Shown here piece after piece: positions 1 through 5,010 of a stretch of DNA of 5,028 nt. The notes below the pieces were generated by a model. That model ran no database searches. It was not told where the DNA came from and saw nothing but the letters and a program-made list of their open reading frames with translations. Made by a program: the position numbers and the translations under genes. Source of the stretch: Thermoplasmata archaeon (GTDB lineage: Archaea; Thermoplasmatota; E2; UBA9212). The stretch's first letter is position 1, and each line of letters opens with the position of its first letter. The stretch covers positions 632 through 5,659 of the forward strand of contig DUKC01000088.1 in the NCBI GenBank assembly GCA_013329495.1. The letters run 5' to 3'.

Positions 1-350
1 GCCTTCCATTTGTACTCTCTTTTACACAAAGCTGTCCAAAAAATTCAAAATAAGTCCAACTTCAAGATGCGATCTAATCCTGACTTTTTTTCCCAAATTT
101 TATTGGTTTGCAGTTCCCTTAGCTCTACAGCTACTCTATCTGTTCTCCGCACCACCTCAATAAATAAAAAGCCTCCAAATCTGTCAAATATGGAAAAAAC
201 GATTGATTGAACTAATATCAAAGGAATCTAGAGAATCATACCATTACATTCCCAAATTCTTTCGGAGATGCTGTATCAAATCTCTTATAGAAGGCCAAAC
301 TTTTAAGCCAACTCCAATATATTTAAATCAGCAAATACATATCTTTCTTT
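1..350 (-). pseudogene. Possible decayed protein-coding gene (unidentified), interrupted by stops and frameshifts
   Basis: No intact gene is visible in these 350 bases. On the minus strand four protein-like stretches follow one another in changing frames: 350-306 (KERYVFADLNILELA), 322-239 (ends SPKEFGNVMV), 240-187 (YDSLDSFDISSINRFFHI) and 227-48 (60 codons, containing GGFLFIEVVRRTDRVAVELR). Reading continues beyond the TGA at 47-45 to the window edge. The codons of the last stretch (GAG GTG GTG, GAT, GTA GCT GTA GAG) have the purine-first look of real coding sequence, while the plus-strand frame over the same bases is serine/leucine-rich, as expected of an antisense shadow. I infer an old gene broken by several small indels, with its remaining part left of the window. 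I do not recognise the family. Chance open frames in AT-rich DNA remain a real alternative. Confidence 0.3.
317..328 (+). promoter_or_regulatory. TATA-box-like promoter of the toxin-antitoxin operon
   Basis: The AT-only run ATATATTTAAAT lies with its centre about 26-28 bases upstream of the ATG at 351. That is the usual archaeal distance from TATA box to transcription start, so transcription would begin at or next to the start codon. No Shine-Dalgarno-like sequence precedes this ATG (the last ten bases are ATCTTTCTTT), which agrees with a leaderless mRNA. Inferred from position and composition only. Confidence 0.5.
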
Positions 351-743
351 ATGGAAGCAAATCGAAAGATCTTTGACAATGATTTTTTAAAGAAAATAAA
401 GAAGGATGAAGAGGTACTTGCTGTCCTACTCTTTGGGAGTTACGTAAAAGGAGGAAGAAGTTCTGATATAGATGTTTGCATAGTTTTGATGCCAGAAGGA
501 TATGAAAATTTATCTTTGTCAGAAAAGAGGCTTAAATATCTTAGTTTGGTGAGCAATAAGATCGACATCCAAATTTTTCAACAGCTGCCTTTATATGTAA
601 AAATTAATATTCTAAAAGATGGAAAGGAGATATTTTGTAGAAACGAAGACTTGTTTTATGGGCTTGCCTTTCAAACCATCAAAGATTTTGAAAGCTTTAA
701 AAAGTACTATTATGGGTATCTAGAGGAAATCACTCATGAATAA
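351..743 (+). CDS. mntA: MntA-like minimal nucleotidyltransferase, antitoxin of a MNT-HEPN pair
   Basis: A 130-residue protein of the pol-beta nucleotidyltransferase superfamily (MNT). It would act as the antitoxin of the downstream HEPN protein; characterised MntA proteins transfer AMP from ATP to a tyrosine of HepT and so inactivate it. The active site is visible as LLFGSYVKGGRSSDIDV: G29-S30 followed by D39 and D41, the metal-binding pair, and D72 in KIDIQIF is placed as the third carboxylate. The segment after it (QLPLYVKINILKDGKEIFCRN) matches the usual MNT C-terminal pattern. The spacing between GS and DxD is 8 residues, shorter than the 9-10 common in MNT proteins. The start is the only ATG in place and probably leaderless. 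The stop overlaps the toxin start by 8 bases, implying translational coupling. Functional AMPylation is inferred from the family and partner, not seen. Confidence 0.85.
   Translation: MEANRKIFDNDFLKKIKKDEEVLAVLLFGSYVKGGRSSDIDVCIVLMPEGYENLSLSEKRLKYLSLVSNKIDIQIFQQLPLYVKINILKDGKEIFCRNEDLFYGLAFQTIKDFESFKKYYYGYLEEITHE
723..726 (+). promoter_or_regulatory. Ribosome binding site of the HEPN toxin gene
   Basis: GAGG lies 9 bases before the ATG at 736, inside the last codons of the upstream antitoxin gene. It supports the ATG that overlaps the antitoxin stop and suggests that the toxin is translated from the internal ribosome site of a shared mRNA. Confidence 0.5.
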
Positions 744-1155
744 AGAAAGAATTTTGGCAAAGGTAGACGAACTCGAAGGATATCTAAAAGAGCTTAGGAC
801 TGTGACTCCAGAAAGGTTTGAAGAATATGTAGGCTCTATTGAAAAGCGAAGAGGTTGTGAAAGGCTTTTGCATATTGCAATTGAATGCGCAATAGACATT
901 TGTGGTCTTATTGTTACCAGATTAAGGCTTGGAATTCCAGCCGATGAAAGAGACCTATTTAAAAAATTGAGCGAAGCAGAAATAATATCTGAAGGGATGG
1001 CTAGTAAATTGAGTAAAATGAGAGCCTTCAGAAATATCTTAGTGCATAGATATGGGGCTGTTGATGATGAATTGGTTTTTAAAGTTTTAAAGAAGAATTT
1101 GGGCGATTTTAAGAAGTTTAAAAGAGAAATCTTGGATTCCTTGCAAAGAATTTAA
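736..1155 (+). CDS. hepT: HepT-like HEPN-domain ribonuclease toxin (DUF86 type)
   Basis: A 139-residue, mostly helical protein with the HEPN motif R-x4-H-x-Y at R99 to Y106 (RNILVHRY). R99 and H104 would be the catalytic pair of the RNase dimer, and Y106 corresponds to the tyrosine that the partner MNT AMPylates in characterised HepT/MntA systems. Upstream helices carry the family pattern of an acidic helix followed by a hydrophobic one (LLHIAIECAIDICGLIVTR, residues 44-62, resembling HLAIEAAIDIA in relatives). The length is normal for HepT. The gene overlaps the antitoxin gene by 8 bases and has its own GAGG ribosome site. Its stop is 2 bases from the stop of the convergent NAD kinase gene. 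The likely role is cleavage of RNA (tRNA or mRNA) when the antitoxin fails, in phage defence or element maintenance. The target is unknown. Confidence 0.85.
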   Translation: MNKERILAKVDELEGYLKELRTVTPERFEEYVGSIEKRRGCERLLHIAIECAIDICGLIVTRLRLGIPADERDLFKKLSEAEIISEGMASKLSKMRAFRNILVHRYGAVDDELVFKVLKKNLGDFKKFKREILDSLQRI

Positions 1156-1157
1156 AA

Positions 1158-1970
1158 TTACCGAGTAAGTTTATGTCTCACCCTCTGATAGAAAGAACTT
1201 CCAAACCTAACAAATCTTGCCTTTCGTTCAGATTTGGTAAGCACAACCTCGCTCTCTCTTTTTATATCGTACCTTTGTATGTCATCTACGGCGAGCTGGG
1301 CATTTAATGAAGGATGCGAAATTTGGAGTTGAATCTTTTTTGAAGATGGTACAACAAAAGGCCTTGAAGAAAGTCTGAATGGTGCAATGGGCGCTATAAT
1401 GAAGGCATCGACTCCAGGGTCTACTACTGGCGCTCCAACTGATAAAGCATAACCAGTTGATCCCGTTGGAGTGGCGACTATTAATCCATCACCTTTTATC
1501 TTTTCAGCCAGTTCTCCTTCCACCTTTACCTCCAGGTCTAAAATTCTTGTGGTTTGAGTTGAATGGAGAGTCACTTCATTTGCTGCATCCTGAAGTCTTT
1601 TTTTATCAAGCATCACCTTGAGCTTTATTCTCTCCTCAATCTGATATTTACCCTCCAACACTCTTTTTAATCCTTCAAAAACGTATTTGGGTTCGACCTC
1701 AGTCAGAAAACCTAATTCTCCAGTGTTTACGGCAAACAGGGGCCTATCTATTTCTTGCAGCGCTCTAAGTAGGGTTCCGTCTCCACCCACCACAGCCACA
1801 ACATCAACCTCTTTATTAATTTGCTTAAGGGAAACTCCCTCAAGCCCAGCAGCCTTAGCAAAACCTTTCTCTGCTAGGACCTCCTCCTCTTTTTTTAAAA
1901 AAGAGTAAATCTCTTTTGAGAGCCGCAATGCGTATTTTGCATTGGATCTGCAATAAAGGCCACACTTCAT
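1158..1970 (-). CDS. nadK: NAD kinase (ATP/polyphosphate-dependent NAD+ kinase)
   Basis: Phosphorylates the 2'-OH of the adenosine ribose of NAD+ to give NADP+; cytosolic. With the start used here the protein has 270 residues, normal for a stand-alone NAD kinase. The motifs appear in family order: GGDGT at 62-66 (phosphate donor site, catalytic Asp 64), NTGELGFLT at 82-90, NE at 131-132 (NAD binding), DG at 161-162, TPTGSTGYALS at 167-177, and the C-terminal beta-sandwich segment PIAPFRLSSRPFVVP at 194-208. An ATG further upstream would add nine residues (MQRNKEGIS). I prefer 1970 because it gives the ATGA overlap with the upstream gene's stop, it has GAAGGAA 5 bases before it, and MKCGLYCR is a typical NAD kinase beginning. 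The gene is second in a two-gene operon with an IMPase-family phosphatase, the domain order of the fused NADP phosphatase/NAD kinase MJ0917 of M. jannaschii. Confidence 0.95.
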   Translation of the reverse strand: MKCGLYCRSNAKYALRLSKEIYSFLKKEEEVLAEKGFAKAAGLEGVSLKQINKEVDVVAVVGGDGTLLRALQEIDRPLFAVNTGELGFLTEVEPKYVFEGLKRVLEGKYQIEERIKLKVMLDKKRLQDAANEVTLHSTQTTRILDLEVKVEGELAEKIKGDGLIVATPTGSTGYALSVGAPVVDPGVDAFIIAPIAPFRLSSRPFVVPSSKKIQLQISHPSLNAQLAVDDIQRYDIKRESEVVLTKSERKARFVRFGSSFYQRVRHKLTR

Positions 1971-2740
1971 AGAAATTCCTTCTTTATTTCTTTGCAACTT
2001 AAAGCGATAACCGAGGTTCTATCTTTAACATCAAAAGGCAAATTCAATTCTTCTCCTTTTGCGTTATAGAGCACCCCTCCCGCTTCTTTAACCAGCAGAG
2101 CTCCCGCAGCTATGTCCGTTATCCTTGCTACGGGATTAAACATCAGGTAACCGTCAAGTGCACCTGAAGCGACCAAAGACATCTCAAGAGCGCAAGCTCC
2201 AAGCGCCCTGAGATGGGGCATGTCTAAAAGTCTTTCTGTAAACTCTTTTTTGATTCCTCCACTGACAAAGCTGAACAAAGAGCTCTCCTTTTCATACTCC
2301 CTAACCTTTATCTTCTTTCCATTTAGATATGCTCCATTGCCTTTCTTCGCTTCGTACACGTCCCCAGAGGGGATATTCATAACCAGCCCATATTCCACAT
2401 CAGATAGGCTGGCCTTACCTATTGCTATGGAAGTGCAATAGAAGGGAAGGTTTCTGCAGGCGTTTCTGGTGCCATCCACAGGGTCTAGCACCAATGTGTA
2501 TTCTGCCTTTTTGTCAACAAAGCCAGCTTCTTCACTCAATACATTCATATTCAGGCCCGATTGTTTGACCGCCTTCATCGCTTCATCTTCGGCAATTTTA
2601 TCAATAAGGTCTGTTGGTGTGCCATCTGCTCCCATGCCCACTTGAGTTCCAATGGCCAAAGGATTGTCCCTTACATTCTTTGATACCGCAGAATGAATGC
2701 GATCTGCGACAACATGGCAAAACTCAGCAAAATCTTTCAT
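1967..2740 (-). CDS. suhB: Archaeal inositol monophosphatase/fructose-1,6-bisphosphatase family enzyme, possible NADP phosphatase
   Basis: A 257-residue member of the Mg2+-dependent, lithium-sensitive phosphatase superfamily. Metal-binding motifs are E70-E71 in LSEEAG, D86 and D89 in DPVDGTRN (86-93), and D209 in TDIAAG (208-213, usually WDIAAG). The N-terminal GMGADGTPTDLIDKIAED (35-52) is typical of the archaeal branch that includes dual IMPase/FBPase enzymes. Substrates in the family are inositol-1-phosphate, fructose-1,6-bisphosphate and, for the MJ0917-type proteins, NADP+. Coupling to NAD kinase through an ATGA overlap makes NADP phosphatase activity plausible, but this is inferred from context. 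The gene is first in the operon. Its ATG is preceded by no ribosome site, and a TATA-like box is centred about 26 bases upstream, so the message is probably leaderless. The enzyme family is certain; the substrate is not. Confidence 0.92.
   Translation of the reverse strand: MKDFAEFCHVVADRIHSAVSKNVRDNPLAIGTQVGMGADGTPTDLIDKIAEDEAMKAVKQSGLNMNVLSEEAGFVDKKAEYTLVLDPVDGTRNACRNLPFYCTSIAIGKASLSDVEYGLVMNIPSGDVYEAKKGNGAYLNGKKIKVREYEKESSLFSFVSGGIKKEFTERLLDMPHLRALGACALEMSLVASGALDGYLMFNPVARITDIAAGALLVKEAGGVLYNAKGEELNLPFDVKDRTSVIALSCKEIKKEFL
1976..1982 (-). promoter_or_regulatory. Ribosome binding site deciding the NAD kinase start
   Basis: On the minus strand GAAGGAA ends 5 bases before the ATG at 1970, inside the last codons of the phosphatase gene. 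It favours the ATG at 1970 over the in-frame ATG at 1997, which would overlap the upstream gene by 31 bases. Confidence 0.5.
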
Positions 2741-2760
2741 AATTTATAAACAAACACACT

Positions 2761-2770
2761 ATATAAATTT
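2761..2770 (-). promoter_or_regulatory. TATA-box-like promoter of the phosphatase-NAD kinase operon
   Basis: On the minus strand AAATTTATAT is centred about 26 bases before the ATG at 2740, so transcription would start at the start codon. The intervening bases contain no Shine-Dalgarno sequence. A second AT-rich patch nearer the ATG (2742-2750, TTTATAAAT) is too close to act as the TATA box for this start. Confidence 0.5.
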
Positions 2771-2800
2771 TTATTCAATCTAGATTTTTAGCGATTTTAA

Positions 2801-2846
2801 CTTCTACGCCGAGAAGTCCCCTTGCGTAAGATGGGGGTTAGTTCAC
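2801..2846 (+). mobile_element. Possible relic of an IS200/IS605-type (TnpB) right end with two adjoining hairpins
   Basis: Positions 2813-2846 read GAAG, then a C-rich arm TCCCCTT (2817-2823), a GCGT loop, a G-rich arm AAGATGGGGG (2828-2837) and TTAGTTCAC to 2846. This resembles the recurrent right end of IS200/IS605-family elements encoding TnpB, where GAAG-CCCC...GGGG-TAGTTCAC forms the last hairpin of the element and the 3' scaffold of its omega RNA. Immediately upstream a perfect short hairpin is seen: CTTCT (2801-2805), loop ACGCCG, AGAAG (2812-2816). No tnpB or tnpA coding sequence and no left end are present, so only a solo or decayed end could remain. It lies between the phosphatase and endonuclease IV promoters. 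Recognition is by memory of the motif, and an unrelated structured RNA or operator is possible. Confidence 0.4.
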
Positions 2847-2963
2847 GAAAAGACATTTCAAAAATTCGACGTTTTCGCTCCTGAACGGTACCTAATAGTC
2901 TTTAGAAAGATCATCCCGAGCCAGAAATTCTCCAACATCTCTTTGCCCCATTTAAAGCAGAAA

Positions 2964-2973
2964 AGTATAAATA
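2964..2973 (+). promoter_or_regulatory. TATA-box-like promoter of the endonuclease IV-like gene
   Basis: AGTATAAATA, preceded by the purine-rich AGAAA expected of a BRE element, would place the transcription start near 2994-2996 and leave a leader of about 30 bases before the ATG at 3027. The leader contains GAGAGGA (3017-3023). A weaker alternative box, CTATAAAC at 2981-2988, would give a shorter leader. Confidence 0.5.
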
Positions 2974-2979
2974 CATGTT

Positions 2980-2999
2980 GCTATAAACTAATAGATAGC
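2980..2999. repeat. Short inverted repeat GCTAT-N10-ATAGC at the expected transcription start
   Basis: GCTAT (2980-2984) and ATAGC (2995-2999) are perfect inverted arms ten bases apart, sitting between the TATA-like box at 2964-2973 and the expected start of the endonuclease IV-like mRNA. That position would suit a repressor operator. Five-base arms are short enough to occur by chance. Confidence 0.2.
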
Positions 3000-3026
3000 T
3001 TTTTGGGCTTTTAATCGAGAGGACAA

Positions 3027-3866
3027 ATGATACGGTTTGGATTCGCAGGTATACCTTTGTCTTGCAAAGGAAGAACATACAAAGATGGCTTAATCTACAC
3101 AAAAAACCTGGGTTTGAATGCCATAGAAGTAGAACTCATTAAGGGTGAAAGTACAGTAAGTGAAGAAGAAGCAGAAACACTAAAAAAGCTTTCTGAGGCG
3201 TTTGATATCGAGATGCACGTTCACGCCCCTTACTACACGAATTTAGCAGGAGATGAATTTAATGTTCAGCTAAGCAGGGAAAAGGTAATCACCGCTGGCA
3301 AACTCGCTGCTTTAATGGGAGCAAAGACCGTGGTAATTCATCCGGCGATGTACAACGATCTATCCAAAGAAGAGGTAATGACTAGAGTGGTCAGGCAAAC
3401 TCGTGACCTTAGGAATCTATTTAAGAAAAGAGGCAATCAAACAAAGATTGGGATAGAAACGACAGGGAAGCAAAGCCTCTTCGGTTCCATAGAAGAAGTG
3501 GTTGAAGTCTGCAAGAGAGTCAATGATACTGTTCCCGTGTTGGATTTTGGTCACATGCATGCTCGATCTAACGGAAAGTTAAATGCAAAAGAAACCATCC
3601 GTTGCATTTTCGATAAGACAGCAGACTTGAGCATTCCCCTCTATTTAATTCATCTTTCAGGAACTTTCTATGAGAATGGAAATGAATACTATCACACTCC
3701 CTTGAAGAGGAGTGATTTGGAGATAGAGGCGATTCTTGAACTTTTGCTTGAAAATGAGCTGAACGCAACCCTCATAAGTGAATCTCCTCTGCTTGAGCAC
3801 GATGCCATCTGGGTTCAAGTCATTTTTGATCAATTGTTGAAAAAGGGCAATCAAAAATATTTTTAA
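3027..3866 (+). CDS. nfo: Endonuclease IV-like TIM-barrel protein (AP endonuclease 2 family)
   Basis: A 279-residue TIM-barrel protein of the endonuclease IV/xylose isomerase-like superfamily, close in length to E. coli Nfo (285). The family cuts DNA 5' to abasic sites in base excision repair using three metal ions. Metal ligands assigned by order are H66 (MHVHAP), H105 (VVIHPAMY), E144 (GIETTGK), D173 and H176 (LDFGHMH), H209 (YLIHLSG), H223 (EYYHTPL) and E252 (LISESP). The residue two before H223, where E. coli has the ligand D229, is Y221. Divergent archaeal relatives often lack that aspartate, so AP-endonuclease activity is likely but not assured; a sugar-isomerase-like role is the alternative. 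The start ATG has GAGG four bases before it and a TATA-like box about 55 bases upstream. The aIF2-beta gene follows 23 bases after the stop, in the same direction. Confidence 0.85.
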   Translation: MIRFGFAGIPLSCKGRTYKDGLIYTKNLGLNAIEVELIKGESTVSEEEAETLKKLSEAFDIEMHVHAPYYTNLAGDEFNVQLSREKVITAGKLAALMGAKTVVIHPAMYNDLSKEEVMTRVVRQTRDLRNLFKKRGNQTKIGIETTGKQSLFGSIEEVVEVCKRVNDTVPVLDFGHMHARSNGKLNAKETIRCIFDKTADLSIPLYLIHLSGTFYENGNEYYHTPLKRSDLEIEAILELLLENELNATLISESPLLEHDAIWVQVIFDQLLKKGNQKYF

Positions 3867-3867
3867 A
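3857..3867 (+). promoter_or_regulatory. TATA-box-like promoter of the aIF2-beta gene
   Basis: ATATTTTTAAA, overlapping the last codons and stop of the endonuclease IV-like gene, is centred about 26-28 bases before the ATG at 3890. No ribosome site stands close to that ATG (it is preceded by TATCTTCTCTT). Both facts suggest that aIF2-beta is transcribed from its own promoter as a leaderless message, in addition to any read-through. Confidence 0.45.
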
Positions 3868-3889
3868 GGCTTGGTGTATATCTTCTCTT

Positions 3890-4303
3890 ATGGATTATTT
3901 CTCTATGCTCTCAAGAGCCAAAGAAGCTCTTCCAAACGAATTAAGCTCGGAATCTAGGTTTGTGATCCCCCGGGTAGACATACTTTATGAGGGAAAGCGA
4001 ACAATTTGGCGCAATTTTGCAGAGATACAGCAGATCATTCACAGGGATGCCTCTCACTTTCTCCCCTACATACTCAGAGAGATTGGAACTGCTGGTGAAC
4101 AAAGCGGTACCCGGGTTATATTTCAGGGCATAATATCAAAAGAGCAGCTTCAAGACAGACTCAATCGATACATAGACATCTATGTAATATGCAGCGTGTG
4201 CAAAAGGCCAGATACCCGTTTAGAGAGAAGAGGAAGAATCATCATGCTTAAATGTGACGCGTGTGGAGCAATTTGTCCGATAACTCGCAGGAAGAGAAGA
4301 TAA
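3890..4303 (+). CDS. Translation initiation factor 2 subunit beta (aIF2-beta)
   Basis: The beta subunit of the archaeal heterotrimer aIF2, which brings initiator methionyl-tRNA to the small ribosomal subunit. At 137 residues it has the normal archaeal length. The N-terminal helix (MDYFSMLSRAKEALPNEL) binds the gamma subunit in solved family structures. The central alpha/beta domain includes KRTIWRNFAEI (36-46) and HFLPYILREIGTAG (56-69, usually HLLKYLLKELGTAG). The C-terminal zinc ribbon is seen as C101-x2-C104 and C122-x2-C125, with the characteristic CSVCKRPDT and CDACGA sequences, and the protein ends in a basic tail (RRKRR). It is complete and unremarkable as a protein. The start is probably leaderless. 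The downstream radical SAM frame opens inside the last 43 bases of this gene, indicating an operon with aIF2-beta first. Confidence 0.96.
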   Translation: MDYFSMLSRAKEALPNELSSESRFVIPRVDILYEGKRTIWRNFAEIQQIIHRDASHFLPYILREIGTAGEQSGTRVIFQGIISKEQLQDRLNRYIDIYVICSVCKRPDTRLERRGRIIMLKCDACGAICPITRRKRR

Positions 4304-5010
4304 AGGAAGCTCTCTTCTATAAAAGGCTAAACTCGAAAGTTAAATGCAACCTCTGCTACAGAGAAGGTACTATCTCAGAGGGGAAAACCGGATTTTGTAA
4401 GGTGAGAAAGAACATCGGGGGAAAACTTTATTCCTTGGTTTATGGCAAAGCCTGTTTTTACTCTGTAAATCCTATAGAAAAGAAGCCTTTTTACCATTTT
4501 TGGCCGGGCTCTTTCGCCTTCTCTTTTTCAACAGTAGGTTGTAACTTCAGGTGCAAGCATTGCCAGAATGCTGATATCTCTCAAGCTGGTCCGGACGAAA
4601 CTGCAGAACTTGATTTACCTCCCAATAAAATCATTCAAGCCGCAAAATCTTCAAGCTGCGAAGGAATTTCATACACCTTCACTGAGCCAACAGTTTTCTT
4701 TGAATATTGTGTGGATACTGGCACTCTTGCCAAAAGAGAAGGGTTAACCAACAACTTTGTAACAAATGGATACATGAAATCCGAGGTAATAAAGAAATCA
4801 AAAGAGTTTCTAGATGCAATGAGGGTGGATCTAAAAGGAGATCAAGCGCATTACCAAAGAATGTGCGGGGGTATTGAACTTGAGCACGTTTTTCAGTCGA
4901 TAAAAGAAATTTTTAGAGCAGGCATCCATCTCGAAATAATCACCCTAGTTATTCCTGGGGAGAACGATAATAAAGCCACGGTTGAGCTGCTTGGGAGCTT
5001 CTTAGAATGA
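4261..5010 (+). CDS. amrS: AmrS-like radical SAM enzyme of the AmmeMemoRadiSam group, short at the C terminus
   Basis: A radical SAM protein related to pyruvate-formate-lyase-activating enzymes and close to AmrS, the radical SAM partner of the MEMO and AMMECR1 proteins; its reaction is unknown. The 4Fe-4S/SAM motif is GCNFRCKHC (C94, C98, C101). The N-terminal family region is KVKCNLC...GKTGFCKVRKNIGGKLYSLVYG (27-62), and EPTVFFEYC, FVTNGY and VDLKGD mark later barrel strands. In the N-terminal cysteine cluster C29, C32 and C46 are present, but the usual fourth cysteine is G36. Start: GTG at 4261 is taken, giving 249 residues; TTG at 4273 has GGAG four bases upstream and is nearly as good. 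Family similarity begins only at about IKEALFY, residue 14. The protein stops after IPGENDNKATVELLGSFLE, where relatives (about 330-340 residues) continue for some 80-90 more, so it may be truncated or a pseudogene. Confidence 0.82.
   Translation: MWSNLSDNSQEEKIKEALFYKRLNSKVKCNLCYREGTISEGKTGFCKVRKNIGGKLYSLVYGKACFYSVNPIEKKPFYHFWPGSFAFSFSTVGCNFRCKHCQNADISQAGPDETAELDLPPNKIIQAAKSSSCEGISYTFTEPTVFFEYCVDTGTLAKREGLTNNFVTNGYMKSEVIKKSKEFLDAMRVDLKGDQAHYQRMCGGIELEHVFQSIKEIFRAGIHLEIITLVIPGENDNKATVELLGSFLE

Noticed and set aside
10..210. Open frame of 66 codons on the plus strand starting with ATG at 10
   Set aside because: The composition is serine/leucine-rich and low in acidic residues, the start has no ribosome site or promoter spacing, and the opposite strand has better coding character. 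It is best read as an antisense shadow.
1158..1997. Longer NAD kinase starting at the ATG at 1997
   Set aside because: The nine extra residues (MQRNKEGIS) resemble no NAD kinase N terminus, and they would make a 31-base overlap with the upstream gene. The ATG at 1970 has both a ribosome site and an ATGA junction.
2855..2884. tRNA-like T-arm (AAAATTCGACGTTTT) in the intergenic region
   Set aside because: The flanking arms are AT-only, no matching acceptor strands or anticodon arm can be placed at the right distances, and the TTCGA core alone is common.
2831..2884. Possible C/D box small RNA, with CTGA at 2881-2884 as a D box
   Set aside because: No RTGATGA C box is found at a suitable distance, and no internal C'/D' pair is visible.
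2899..2910. TCTTT-AG-AAAGA inverted repeat as an operator or terminator
   Set aside because: A two-base loop cannot form a hairpin, arms this short and AT-rich occur by chance, and there is no T-run to support termination.
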